The notes under the pieces were generated by a model. That model worked only from the letters and a program-made list of their open reading frames with translations. It ran no database searches and had not been told where the DNA came from. This document shows, piece after piece, positions 26,580-35,395 of a stretch of 64,000 nt of DNA. The number at the start of each line of letters is the position of its first letter. The stretch's first letter is position 1. The DNA is taken from the NCBI RefSeq assembly GCF_001552475.1, contig NZ_BCRG01000003.1:219275-283274 (forward strand), given 5' to 3'. A program made the translations under genes and the position numbers. Source of the stretch: Microbacterium oleivorans NBRC 103075 (GTDB lineage: Bacteria > Actinomycetota > Actinomycetes > Actinomycetales > Microbacteriaceae).

Positions 26580-27498
26580 CGGACCCGGCCGTCAGGCCGC
26601 CGACGATGTAGCGCTGCAGCGACAGGAACAGCGCCAGTACCGGGATCGAGGCCAGGATCGCTCCGGCGGCGAACAGACCCCAGTTGCTGGCGAGCTGGTT
26701 CGAGACCCACTGGAACATGCCGACCGCGAGGGTCCAGTTGTCCTCGGACACGAGGACGATCTTCGCGATGATGTAATCGCCGAACGCCGCGATGAAGGCG
26801 AGGAGGCCGACGACGGCGAGGATCGGGGTCACGAGCGGCATGATGAGTCGCCAGAAGATCTGGGCGTGCGTGGCGCCGTCGATCTTCGCCGACTCGTCGA
26901 TCTCCATCGGGATCGTGTTGAAGAACCCGTACATGAGGAACGTGTTCACGCCCAGTGCGCCACCGAGGTAGACGCAGATGAGCGCGATCTTGGAGTTGAG
27001 CCCGAGGATCGGGAACACCTCGCCGAGGGTCAGCAGCATGAGGAAGATCGCGACGAAGGCGAGCGCCTGCGGGAACATCTGGACGATGAGCAGCGCCGTC
27101 AGGCTGATGCGACGTCCCGTGAAGCGGAAGCGGGAGAACGCGTATGCGGCCGCCGCACCCATGAGGACGGCTCCGGCCGCCGAGGCCCCGCCCACGATGA
27201 GCGTGTTGCCGTACCAGGCCCAGTAGCTCGTACCCGACAGGGCCGTGTAGTTGCCGATGTCGATGACCGAGAACAGAGCGTTCGCCGCCGACAGGGTGCC
27301 GCCCGGGTTGAACGACGCCGACAGGATGTACACGAGCGGGAACATCGCGTAGAAGAGGATGCCCGCGGCCACGAGATACTTCCACCCGACCTCGAGCACC
27401 CAGCGCTTGCGCTGCGCGGGACGGAGGGCGGCGGTGCGTGTCACGGAAGAACCGGTCGTGATCGTCGCGGTGGTCGCGGCGGTGGAGGGAGCGGACAT
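26569..27498 (-). CDS. Carbohydrate ABC transporter permease, MalG/GanQ type
   Basis: A 309-residue inner-membrane permease with six predicted helices. The EAA loop that docks onto the ATPase reads EIDESAKIDGATHAQIFWRL. The C-terminus GSVKG is typical of MalG-like proteins. Its ATG overlaps the MalF-type stop by one base (TGATG), so the two are translated together. No ATPase gene is present in the locus; a shared MsiK-like ATPase encoded elsewhere is the usual solution in actinobacteria. It works with the binding protein and MalF-type permease to import a galactoside or malto-oligosaccharide. Confidence 0.9.
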   Translation of the reverse strand: MSAPSTAATTATITTGSSVTRTAALRPAQRKRWVLEVGWKYLVAAGILFYAMFPLVYILSASFNPGGTLSAANALFSVIDIGNYTALSGTSYWAWYGNTLIVGGASAAGAVLMGAAAAYAFSRFRFTGRRISLTALLIVQMFPQALAFVAIFLMLLTLGEVFPILGLNSKIALICVYLGGALGVNTFLMYGFFNTIPMEIDESAKIDGATHAQIFWRLIMPLVTPILAVVGLLAFIAAFGDYIIAKIVLVSEDNWTLAVGMFQWVSNQLASNWGLFAAGAILASIPVLALFLSLQRYIVGGLTAGSVKG

Positions 27499-29105
27499 CA
27501 CTGGTACTCCTCGAGCTTCTTGGTCTGACGGAACGCGAGGGCCGATACGACGCCCACGACGATGAACACGAGGATCGACAGGGCGCTGGCAAGGCCGTAG
27601 TCGGCTGCGCCGCCCGAGACGCCGGAGATGTCGTAGATCGCCGAGATCAGGATGTCGGTGTACCCGAGTGCGTACGGGGCACCGGGGATGGCCGGGCCGC
27701 CGTTGTTGAACATGTAGATGATCGTGAAGTTGTTGAAGCTGAACGCGAACGACGAGATCAGCAGCGGCGCGGTGGAGACCAGCACGAGCGGCAGGATGAT
27801 CGAGCGGAGCTGGCGGAACCGGCCCGCCCCGTCGATCGACGCCGCTTCGAGCGCGTCCTGGGGGAGCGCCTGCAGCGCGCCGGTGCACACGAGGAAGTAG
27901 TACGGGTACGTGAGCCAGACGTTGACGAACAGCACCGCTGCGCGGGCGAGCCACGGATCGCCGAGCCAGTCGATGTTCGCACCGCCGAAGAAGAACTCGT
28001 TGATGACGCCGAACTCGGCGTTGAACATGCCGCGGAACAGCAGCGCGGACATGAAGGCCGGGAACGCGTACGGGAGGATGAACAGCGTCCGCAGCACTTT
28101 GCGACCGCGCACGCGCGGGTCGTTGAAGATGAGGGCGAACACGAGGCCCATCGCGAACGGGATGAGCACGGACAGGACCGCCCAGACGAAGGTCCACCCC
28201 GTCACGAGTCCGAGCGGTTCGAGGATCGCGGGGTTCGTGAACAGCTCGACGAAGTTCGAGAAGCCGACGTTCACGACCCAGCCCGTGGGCAGCGTCGTAC
28301 CGTCGTCGGCGACGAAGTTGCCGGTGGGGCTCGCGGTGTAGACGAGGCCGGTCGCGCTGTCGGTGATGGTCTGCGACTCGGCATCCCACGTCATCGTCGA
28401 GAGGTAGGTTGCGCCGCTCGAGCCGTCGCGGGTGCGGATCGATCCGTCGTTGGGGTCGTCAGAGACCGGCACGCGGAGGTCGATGACTGCTTGCTGCGTC
28501 GCCTGGTCGCCGATGATCTGGTTGCGGGGGACGACGTTCCATCCCGGGACCTCGGTCGCGGCACCGGATGCCGGGGCCGGCCCGACCACGCTGAGCGGGT
28601 CGTCGGCGGAGCCGGCCAGCAGCTGGCCGTCCTCGACGACGGCGAAGCCGAGGTCGCCACCGCGCTCCACGACGGTGAGGGGGAGGGTGGGCGCGCCTTC
28701 GACACGACGCTCGCCCTGAGCGAGCGAGGCGGCGACGGCCTGGTCCTGCGAGCCGATGTGGCCGGCGCCGTAGTTCGTGAAGGCGATGTAGCCGGTGTAC
28801 AGGAAGATGAACACCTGGAACACGAGCAGGAACGACAGTCCCGGCAGCAGGTACTTCATCGGAAGCGCCCGCTTGGTGAAGTAGACGACGTCGGCGGCGA
28901 GGAGCAGCGCCAGGGCGACGCCGAACACGATCCAGGACTCCGCCTGGAACGCGGCGATGATGCCCAGCAGGCCCACCGCGTTGATGAGGCCCATGAGGAC
29001 CAGCTTGACGAGGAATCCCCAGCCGAGGCCCGACCAGCGTCGGGCGTGCGATTCGGCCGGCGGTGATACCTCATCCGGCAGGGTGGGGCTCTGCAGAGCC
29101 GTCAT
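27498..29105 (-). CDS. Carbohydrate ABC transporter permease, MalF/GanP type with large external loop
   Basis: A 535-residue permease. Hydrophobic helices near residues 30-105 are followed by a hydrophilic stretch of about 160-170 residues (roughly 110-280) that corresponds to the periplasmic P2 domain of MalF, which contacts the binding protein. The remaining helices carry the EAA loop DALEAASIDGAGRFRQL. Most MalF-like permeases of about 300 residues lack this loop, so maltose-type docking of the binding protein is likely. It lies 67 bases after the binding-protein gene, with a strong hairpin in the gap, and is coupled to the MalG-type gene. Confidence 0.9.
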   Translation of the reverse strand: MTALQSPTLPDEVSPPAESHARRWSGLGWGFLVKLVLMGLINAVGLLGIIAAFQAESWIVFGVALALLLAADVVYFTKRALPMKYLLPGLSFLLVFQVFIFLYTGYIAFTNYGAGHIGSQDQAVAASLAQGERRVEGAPTLPLTVVERGGDLGFAVVEDGQLLAGSADDPLSVVGPAPASGAATEVPGWNVVPRNQIIGDQATQQAVIDLRVPVSDDPNDGSIRTRDGSSGATYLSTMTWDAESQTITDSATGLVYTASPTGNFVADDGTTLPTGWVVNVGFSNFVELFTNPAILEPLGLVTGWTFVWAVLSVLIPFAMGLVFALIFNDPRVRGRKVLRTLFILPYAFPAFMSALLFRGMFNAEFGVINEFFFGGANIDWLGDPWLARAAVLFVNVWLTYPYYFLVCTGALQALPQDALEAASIDGAGRFRQLRSIILPLVLVSTAPLLISSFAFSFNNFTIIYMFNNGGPAIPGAPYALGYTDILISAIYDISGVSGGAADYGLASALSILVFIVVGVVSALAFRQTKKLEEYQ

Positions 29106-29133
29106 GTCGTCTCCCTCTCGAGGAAAGTGGTCT

Positions 29134-29165
29134 CCGGGGGCGGGGCGTCGCCGCCCCGCCCCCGG
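29134..29165 (-). other. Perfect 13-bp hairpin between the binding-protein and permease genes
   Basis: CCGGGGGCGGGGC and GCCCCGCCCCCGG enclose a six-base loop (GTCGCC) just after the binding-protein stop. No T-run follows, and the permease gene starts 28 bases later, so this is more likely a partial terminator or an mRNA-stabilising stem than a full stop. Such stems favour high binding-protein levels over the permeases in maltose-type operons. Confidence 0.65.
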
Positions 29166-29172
29166 AAGCGTG

Positions 29173-30420
29173 TCAGCCGATGGTCTTCTCGAGGTCGGCG
29201 ACCATGGTGGTCCATGTCGCCTTGGGGTCCGCGCCCTTGATGATCTGGACCTGAGCGGCGTTCCAGAGGTCCCAGACGGATCCCATCTGGGGGATGTTCG
29301 GCATGGGCACGCCGTTCTGCGACGAGGCGACGAATCCGGCGATCACCGGGTCGGAGGAGACCTCCTCGGCGAGGTCGGACCAGGCCGGGATGCGCGGGTC
29401 GGCCTCGTAGAGCGCCTTCTGCGCGTCGTAGGTCGCGAGGTACTTCGTGAGGAACTCCTGCGCGACGAGCGCGTTCTTGCTCTCCGCGCTGATGTAGAAG
29501 CCCTGCACGCCGACGAACGGTGATGCCGTCTCGTCACCGGCCGAGGGGATCGGGTTGACCTTGATCTTCGCGCCCTGTGCGGTGAGCGCCTCGACGGCCC
29601 ACGGGCCCTGGATCGTGTAGGCGGCCTTGCCGGAGGCGAACAGCTCGTTGTTGGTGTCGTAGTCGATCGTGGTCGAGATGTCCCCCGAGCCCTTCTCGCC
29701 GTTCGCACTGAGCCATTCGGCGAAGGCGTCGCCGGCCCCGCCGCCCATACCGACCTCTGCCGTGTACGACCCCGAGTCGTCCTGGACGAAGACCGGGGCG
29801 CCGAACGAGGTCTGGAACCCGTACATCGTGTACGCGTCACCGGTCTGGCCGGCGGTGTTGATGACGACGGGGCGCTCGGCGCCCGCCTTCTTGGCCGCCG
29901 CGATCATGTCGTCCCACGTTGCGGGCGCGTCCTCGCCGACCAAGTCGGTGTTCTGTACGAGGGCGATCGTCTCGAGCGAGTACGGCAGCGCGTAGGTCTG
30001 GCCGTCGTAGGTGAACGCGTCGGTGGCGACCTTCTCGAAGTTCGCTGCGGACTCGCCGAGGTCGACGGTGGCCACGACACCTGCTTGAACGAGGCTGCCC
30101 AGCCAGTCGTGTGCACCGATCGTGATGTCGGGGCCTTCGCCGGTGGGGACCTGGTTGGTGAAGTCGTTGCGGATGTCCTCGAAGTTCTTCTGGACGAGTT
30201 CGATCTTCGCGCCCGTCTCGTCCTCGAAGGTCTTCGCTGCGGCCTCGATCGCGGGCTTGCGGTTCTCGTCGGTCCAGACGGTGAGGGTCACGCCGCTCGC
30301 GTCGATCGGAGCCTGCGACTCCGCCGGTGCCGGGGTGGTGGTGCCGCTGCCGCCGGCGCAACCGGCCAGCAGCAGGGAGCCGGCCGCCAGTGCGGCGATG
30401 CCGATACCCATCTTGCGCAT
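29173..30420 (-). CDS. Carbohydrate ABC transporter substrate-binding lipoprotein, MalE/GanS type
   Basis: A 415-residue extracellular lipoprotein. The signal peptide ends in the lipobox SLLLAGC, with the lipidated Cys at residue 21. The mature part follows the MalE fold: TLTVWTDENRKPAIEAAAK, ITIGAHDWLGSL, LPYSLETIALVQN and a C-terminal segment WDLWNAAQVQIIKG. ATG start with AGGAAG upstream. It stands between the GH42 beta-galactosidase gene and the permeases, so its ligand is probably a beta-galactoside or galacto-oligosaccharide; maltodextrins remain possible from similarity alone. Confidence 0.92.
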   Translation of the reverse strand: MRKMGIGIAALAAGSLLLAGCAGGSGTTTPAPAESQAPIDASGVTLTVWTDENRKPAIEAAAKTFEDETGAKIELVQKNFEDIRNDFTNQVPTGEGPDITIGAHDWLGSLVQAGVVATVDLGESAANFEKVATDAFTYDGQTYALPYSLETIALVQNTDLVGEDAPATWDDMIAAAKKAGAERPVVINTAGQTGDAYTMYGFQTSFGAPVFVQDDSGSYTAEVGMGGGAGDAFAEWLSANGEKGSGDISTTIDYDTNNELFASGKAAYTIQGPWAVEALTAQGAKIKVNPIPSAGDETASPFVGVQGFYISAESKNALVAQEFLTKYLATYDAQKALYEADPRIPAWSDLAEEVSSDPVIAGFVASSQNGVPMPNIPQMGSVWDLWNAAQVQIIKGADPKATWTTMVADLEKTIG

Positions 30421-30561
30421 GGATCTTCCTTCCGGATGTGGTCGATCCGACGGGGCCTCTGTCGAGGTCGCGTCGTCACGACCGGTGTGTGATCGCCGCT
30501 GCCGGGTGGCCGCGACGGTTCTCTCAGTGCTGTCGACGGTGTCCCGTCGTGGGGTGATCGG

Positions 30562-32583
30562 TCATCGATCCCCCCGGGGGGCTGTGTGCGCCAGGCGGAC
30601 GACGGCGACGTCGCCTCCTGCCAGCACCAGCGTGTCCCGGACGTCGGCCTGCGTCAGCAGGTCGGTTCCGGAGGCCGTGAGCGACACCTCACGGGTGTCG
30701 TGGTTGATCGCGATGAGATAGTCCGCGTCGGTTCCTCGTCGCACGATCGTCTCCACGCCGGCGGGCGTGGCCGGCACGTCGACACCCGCATCGGCGTAGA
30801 CCTCGCGCATGATCGCGCGGAGGCCATCGGCATCCGGTCGCGTGCTGATGTACCAGCCGACGCCCTCACCATGGACGTTCCGCGTCACGGCGGGGCGTCC
30901 CTCTGCGGGACCGGCGGTGTAGGTCGCGCGGACGTCGGCGGTGGTGACGACGAGATCCTCCTGCCAGACGTCGGCGGCGAAGACCTGGTCGTCGACGCGG
31001 ATGCCGGTGACGTGTCCTTCCCGCAGCGGCAGGTGCTCCTCGACGCGGACGCCGAGAGCCTCCGCCAGCACGGCGCCGTAGCCGCCCGGGTGGACGGCGT
31101 CGTTCTCATCGACCACGGCGGAGAAGAAGGAGACCACGAGCGTGCCGCCCTGGGCGACGTAGGCCGTCAGGTTCGCGGCATCCCGAGCGGTCAGCAGGTA
31201 CTGCGACGGGACGACCACCAGGCGGTAGCGCGACAGGTCGTGGCCGGGGAGTGCGAAGTCGACCGTGATGTCGTCTCGCCAGAGTCGCTCGTAGAAGGCA
31301 CGGATGCGCTCGTCGTGGCTGACGTCCTCGGACGGGCGCCACTCGAGGTCCTGCGCCCAGAAGGACTCGAAGTCCCACAGAACGGCCACGTCGGCCTCGA
31401 CGCGCGATCCCTGCACCTCGGCCAGGCGACCGAGCTTGCCGCCGAGGTCCACGACCTCGCGGAACACGCGTGACTCGGTGCCGGCATGGGGGAGCATCGC
31501 GGAGTGGAACTTCTCCGCGCCCGAGCGTCCGGCGCGCCACTGGAAGAAGAGGATGCCGTCGGCCCCTCGGCCGAAGTGGCTGAGGGAGTTGCGGGCCATC
31601 TCTCCCGGTCGCTTCGCGACGTTCCGCGGCTGCCAGTTGACGGCCGACGTCGAGTGCTCCATGAGGATCCAGGGCTTCCCGTCCCCGACCGAACGGCTGA
31701 GGTCGGCGGCGATCGCGAGTCCGATCTCGCCTTCGACGTCTGCAGCCCACAGGTAGTGGTCGTCGGAGACGATGTCCACCTCATCGGCCCATGCCCAGAG
31801 ATCGACGCCGTGGTGCTGGTTGGCCATGAAGTTCGTCGTGATCGGCTGCGACGCGTGCGCCCGGATCGCGGCCTTCTCGATGCGGAAGCACTCGCGCAGC
31901 ATCTCGTCGGTGAACCGTGCCCAGTCGAGCTTCTGCGCGGGGTTGATCGTCGACGGGGCGGTCGCGGGCGCGCCGACGTGGTCCCACTCCTCGTAATGCT
32001 GGCCCCAGAAGGCGGTTCCCCACGCGGCGTTGAGACCGGCGATGGAGCCGTACTTGTCCTGCAGCCAACGTCGCCACGCGCGAACGGAGTGAGGGGAGAA
32101 GTCCTCGCCGACGGGGACCCCGTACTCGTTGTGGATGTGCCAGAGGACGACGGCCGGGTGGTCGCTGTAGCGTTCGGCCAGGGCGCCGGCGATCCGGTCG
32201 ATCGCGGTGCGGTACTCGGGCGCCGAGTGCGACACCATGCCGCGAGCTCCGAACCCGAGCGGGACGCCGTCCTTTGTGACTGCACGAGCGTCGGGGTACT
32301 GCGCGAAGAACCATGCCGGGGGAGACGCCGTGGGAGTGCCGAGGTCGACGGCGATTCCGTTCGCGTGCAGCAGCGCGATGATGTCGTCGAGCCACGCGAA
32401 GTCGAACTCGCCCTCGCGGACCTCGAGGAGCCCCCAGGAGAAGATGCCGATGCTCACCATGGTGACGCCGGCCTCGCGCATGAGTCGCACGTCCTCGTCC
32501 CACACCTCGCGGGGCCACTGCTCCGGGTTGTAGTCACCGCCATAGGCGATGCCATCCAGTCGCGGCCAGGCGGGGGTCGTCAT
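30562..32583 (-). CDS. Beta-galactosidase, glycoside hydrolase family 42
   Basis: A 673-residue cytosolic enzyme that releases galactose from beta-galactosides taken up by the neighbouring importer. The (beta/alpha)8 barrel has the acid/base Glu153 in HNEYG and the nucleophile Glu309 in ILMEHS. The middle trimerisation domain (VVVPSQYLLT) and the C-terminal beta domain follow. No signal peptide is present. The combination LacI, GH42, binding protein and two permeases is the one seen in galactan/galacto-oligosaccharide loci (ganR, ganA, ganS, ganP, ganQ of Bacillus), but no GH53 endogalactanase gene is here. The ATG at 32583 has a weak GAGGA about 12 bases upstream and a predicted 70-base leader containing an operator-like palindrome. 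Confidence 0.93.
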   Translation of the reverse strand: MTTPAWPRLDGIAYGGDYNPEQWPREVWDEDVRLMREAGVTMVSIGIFSWGLLEVREGEFDFAWLDDIIALLHANGIAVDLGTPTASPPAWFFAQYPDARAVTKDGVPLGFGARGMVSHSAPEYRTAIDRIAGALAERYSDHPAVVLWHIHNEYGVPVGEDFSPHSVRAWRRWLQDKYGSIAGLNAAWGTAFWGQHYEEWDHVGAPATAPSTINPAQKLDWARFTDEMLRECFRIEKAAIRAHASQPITTNFMANQHHGVDLWAWADEVDIVSDDHYLWAADVEGEIGLAIAADLSRSVGDGKPWILMEHSTSAVNWQPRNVAKRPGEMARNSLSHFGRGADGILFFQWRAGRSGAEKFHSAMLPHAGTESRVFREVVDLGGKLGRLAEVQGSRVEADVAVLWDFESFWAQDLEWRPSEDVSHDERIRAFYERLWRDDITVDFALPGHDLSRYRLVVVPSQYLLTARDAANLTAYVAQGGTLVVSFFSAVVDENDAVHPGGYGAVLAEALGVRVEEHLPLREGHVTGIRVDDQVFAADVWQEDLVVTTADVRATYTAGPAEGRPAVTRNVHGEGVGWYISTRPDADGLRAIMREVYADAGVDVPATPAGVETIVRRGTDADYLIAINHDTREVSLTASGTDLLTQADVRDTLVLAGGDVAVVRLAHTAPRGDR

Positions 32584-32635
32584 GCTGCGGTGCCATCCTC
32601 ATTGATCGGGCGCGGTCCCGACGCGTCCGCGTCGG

Positions 32636-32651
32636 CTGTGACCGGTAACAG
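32636..32651. promoter_or_regulatory. LacI-type operator candidate O1
   Basis: CTGTGACCGGTAACAG is a 16-bp palindrome with a single mismatched pair (consensus CTGTnACCGGTnACAG) and the central CG typical of LacI-family sites. It lies just downstream of the minus-strand -10 of the beta-galactosidase gene, a position suited to repression. Confidence 0.65.
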
Positions 32652-32661
32652 GTTCGCTCTG

Positions 32662-32667
32662 ACTCTA
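32662..32667 (-). promoter_or_regulatory. Predicted -10 (TAGAGT) of the beta-galactosidase/importer genes
   Basis: ACTCTA on the plus strand reads TAGAGT on the minus strand about 80 bases before the GH42 ATG. No convincing -35 is visible. Operator candidate O1 starts 10 bases downstream. Confidence 0.4.
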
Positions 32668-32705
32668 CGCAGGATGCCCCCGTGCGAGCGTGTCCTGTTA
32701 TCGAA

Positions 32706-32721
32706 CTGTGACCGGTCCCAG
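32706..32721. promoter_or_regulatory. LacI-type operator candidate O2
   Basis: CTGTGACCGGTCCCAG repeats the first 11 bases of O1 exactly, 70 bp away in the same orientation. Its right half is degenerate. It lies 30 bases upstream of the lacI -10, so it could serve autoregulation or pair with O1 by looping. Confidence 0.55.
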
Positions 32722-32750
32722 GATTGGTCGGATGTCTCCTCGGCGAGGTA

Positions 32751-32762
32751 TAGAGTCGGCGC
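32751..32762 (+). promoter_or_regulatory. Leaderless promoter of the LacI regulator, -10 TAGAGT
   Basis: TAGAGT at 32751-32756 is six bases before the GTG at 32763. Confidence 0.5.
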
Positions 32763-33776
32763 GTGGTCCTCCCCTCCGAGCGCAGGCGTCCCACCATCCG
32801 CGATGTCGCGGAGGTCGCGGGCGTCTCGCACGGCACCGTTTCGCGGGTCATCAACGGCGGTCGGTGGGTGTCCGAGGACTCCCGCATCGCCGTCGAGGCG
32901 GCGATCGAGGCCACCGGCTACACGGTGAGCCACGCCGCTCGAGCGTTGGCGACCGGGCGCGCGAACTCCGTTGCGTTCCTGTTGACGGAGCCGCAGCACC
33001 TCCTGTTCGCCGATCCGACGTTCGCCCTGCTGCTGCGAGGGGCAACCGAGGCCCTCGCAGCACGCGACATGACTCTCGTGCTCCTCATCGCTGAGCATCC
33101 GTCGCAGTACGCGAACATCGAGCGTTACGTTCGCGCCGGCCACGTCGACGGAGTCCTGCTCATCTCCTCGCACGAGTCCAACCCGCTCCTCGCGGCCCTC
33201 ACCTCGGCCGGTGTCCCCACGGTCTGCTCCGGCGTGCCGCTCGGCGATCGCGCACACGTCCCGACCGTCTCCGTCGACGAAGAGGCATCCGCACGCGAGA
33301 TGACGCGACACCTCCTCGGCCGCGGCTACGAGCGCATCGCCGTCATCACCGGTCCCGACGACACCCCGGGCGGGCGGTACCGGCTGGTCGGCTTCCGCGA
33401 AGAGATGGGCGACGACTTCGACCCCGTTCTCGTCGAGCAGGACGTCTATTCGAGCGAGGCGGGGGATGCCGCGATGACGCGGCTCCTCCAGCGGGCCCCC
33501 GACATCGACGCGGTGTTCGCGGCATCCGACGTGATGGCCGTCGGCGCGATCGCTGCGCTGCGCCGAGCGGGTCGGCGGGTACCGGAGGACGTCGCCGTCG
33601 CGGGCTTCGACGATTCGGGTCTCGCCGCGACGACGGACCCGCCCCTCACCACCATGCGACAGCCCTGGTCGGAGATCTCGCGACGCATGGTCGAGGTCCT
33701 CCTGGAGGTCGTCGCCGGCGGCCCGGGCGAGTCGATCGTGCTCCCGACGACCCTCGTGCCTCGTGAGAGCGCCTGA
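32763..33776 (+). CDS. LacI family transcriptional regulator of the galactoside locus
   Basis: A 337-residue repressor-type protein. The N-terminal HTH and hinge helix are clear: PTIRDVAEVAGVSHGTVSRV, then ARALATGRANSVAFLL leading into the periplasmic-binding-like effector domain. The C-terminal segment MRQPWSEISRRMVEVLLEV is the usual dimerisation part. The GTG start is chosen because of the leaderless -10 and because the HTH follows immediately. It is divergent from the beta-galactosidase gene with two palindromic sites in between, so it probably represses that operon in the absence of a galactoside. Confidence 0.92.
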   Translation: MVLPSERRRPTIRDVAEVAGVSHGTVSRVINGGRWVSEDSRIAVEAAIEATGYTVSHAARALATGRANSVAFLLTEPQHLLFADPTFALLLRGATEALAARDMTLVLLIAEHPSQYANIERYVRAGHVDGVLLISSHESNPLLAALTSAGVPTVCSGVPLGDRAHVPTVSVDEEASAREMTRHLLGRGYERIAVITGPDDTPGGRYRLVGFREEMGDDFDPVLVEQDVYSSEAGDAAMTRLLQRAPDIDAVFAASDVMAVGAIAALRRAGRRVPEDVAVAGFDDSGLAATTDPPLTTMRQPWSEISRRMVEVLLEVVAGGPGESIVLPTTLVPRESA

Positions 33777-33790
33777 GCACTCGTCATGAA

Positions 33791-33810
33791 CGGCGGGTCC
33801 CGCCCCGCCG
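33791..33810 (+). terminator. GC-rich hairpin between lacI and metG
   Basis: CGGCGGG and CCCGCCG form a 7-bp stem with a six-base loop 14 bases after the lacI stop. It has no T-run, so termination is only a possibility. The metG -10 begins five bases later. Confidence 0.35.
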
Positions 33811-33814
33811 CCCG

Positions 33815-33826
33815 TAGAATCTCCAA
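33815..33826 (+). promoter_or_regulatory. Leaderless promoter of metG, -10 TAGAAT
   Basis: TAGAAT at 33815-33820 is six bases before the GTG at 33827. Confidence 0.55.
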
Positions 33827-35395
33827 GTGACTTCCGGCGGCTCTTTCTACATCACCACCCCCATCTACTACCCGAGCGATCTGCCCCACATCGGGCATGG
33901 GTACACGTCGGTGGCGGTCGACGCCCTCGCGCGCTGGCACCGCCAGTCGGGGGACGACACCTGGATGCTGACCGGCACCGACGAGCACGGCCAGAAGATG
34001 CTCCGTGCCGCCACCGCGAACGGCGTGACGCCGCAGCAGTGGGTCGACAAGCTCGTCGAGGAGTCCTGGTTCCCGCTTCTGAAGACGCTCGACGTCGCCA
34101 ACGACGATTTCATCCGCACGACCCAGTCCCGTCACGAAGATCGCGTCAAGACCTTTGTGCAGGCACTCTACGACAGCGGCTATATCTACGCGGGCGAATA
34201 CGAGGCGCTCTACTGCGTCGGCTGTGAGGAGTTCAAGCCCGAAGCCGAAATCGTTGACGGCACCGGACCGTTCGAGGGTCTGAAGGTCTGCGCCATCCAC
34301 TCGAAGCCGCTCGAACTGCTGCAGGAGAAGAACTACTTCTTCAAGCTCAGCGAGTTCCAGGATCGGCTGCTCGAGCTGTACAAGACCCAGCCCGACTTCG
34401 TCCGTCCCGACTCCGCGCGCAACGAGGTCGTCTCCTTCGTGCGCTCGGGTCTGAAAGACCTCTCGATCTCGCGGTCCGCGTTCGACTGGGGCATCCGCGT
34501 GCCGTGGGATGACTCGCACGTCATCTACGTCTGGGTGGACGCGCTTCTCAACTACGCGACGGCCGTCGGATACGGTGACGATCCGGCCGAGTTCGAGCGT
34601 CGCTGGCCGGCGTACCACGTGGTCGGCAAGGACATCCTCCGTTTCCACGCCGTCATTTGGCCCGCGATGCTGATGGCGGCCGGACTCGAGGTGCCGAAGG
34701 GCATCTTCGCCCACGGGTGGCTGCTCGTCGGCGGTGAGAAGATGTCGAAGTCGAAGCTCACCGGCATCGCTCCCACCGAGATCACCGACGTTTTCGGCTC
34801 CGATGCGTATCGGTTCTACTTCCTGTCGGCGATCGCCTTCGGCCAGGACGGTTCGTTCTCGTGGGAGGACCTCTCCGCGCGCTACCAGGCCGAGCTCGCC
34901 AACGGTTTCGGCAACCTCGCCTCTCGCACGGTCGCGATGATCGGGCGCTACTTCGACGGCGTCGTGCCGGCCGCCGGCGAGCCCACCGACATCGACCTCC
35001 GCGTGCAGCGGACGGTGGCGGATGCCGCGACGGCAGCGGATGCCGCGATGACCGCCTTCCGTCCCGACGAGGCCATCGCCGCGATCTGGCGGATCGTCGA
35101 CGAGCTGAACGGCTACATCACCGAGAACGAGCCGTGGGCGCTCGCCAAGGATGACGCGAACCGCGAACGGCTCTCGACCGTCCTGTACACGGCGGCGGAG
35201 GGCCTCCGCGCCCTCGCTGTCCTCCTTTCGCCGGTCATGCCGAAGTCGACCGCGACGCTCTGGGATGCTCTCGGCGCTCCCGGTGAGCTCACCGCGCAGC
35301 CGCTCCGCGAGGCGGGCACGTGGGGTCAGCTCCCCGCCGGGAGCCGGGTCGGCACGCTTGCGCCGCTCTTCCCGCGCGTCGAGCAGACCGCATGA
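33827..35395 (+). CDS. metG: Methionyl-tRNA synthetase
   Basis: A 522-residue class I synthetase that charges tRNA-Met in the cytosol. The HIGH motif is HIGH at 21-24 and the KMSKS loop is KMSKS at about 305-309. The connective region has a single zinc-knuckle-like set (YCVGCEEF with a later VCAIH). There is no C-terminal tRNA-binding extension, matching the short actinobacterial form. The GTG start is supported by the leaderless -10. The stop overlaps tatD as ATGA, so the two are coupled. Confidence 0.97.
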   Translation: MTSGGSFYITTPIYYPSDLPHIGHGYTSVAVDALARWHRQSGDDTWMLTGTDEHGQKMLRAATANGVTPQQWVDKLVEESWFPLLKTLDVANDDFIRTTQSRHEDRVKTFVQALYDSGYIYAGEYEALYCVGCEEFKPEAEIVDGTGPFEGLKVCAIHSKPLELLQEKNYFFKLSEFQDRLLELYKTQPDFVRPDSARNEVVSFVRSGLKDLSISRSAFDWGIRVPWDDSHVIYVWVDALLNYATAVGYGDDPAEFERRWPAYHVVGKDILRFHAVIWPAMLMAAGLEVPKGIFAHGWLLVGGEKMSKSKLTGIAPTEITDVFGSDAYRFYFLSAIAFGQDGSFSWEDLSARYQAELANGFGNLASRTVAMIGRYFDGVVPAAGEPTDIDLRVQRTVADAATAADAAMTAFRPDEAIAAIWRIVDELNGYITENEPWALAKDDANRERLSTVLYTAAEGLRALAVLLSPVMPKSTATLWDALGAPGELTAQPLREAGTWGQLPAGSRVGTLAPLFPRVEQTA

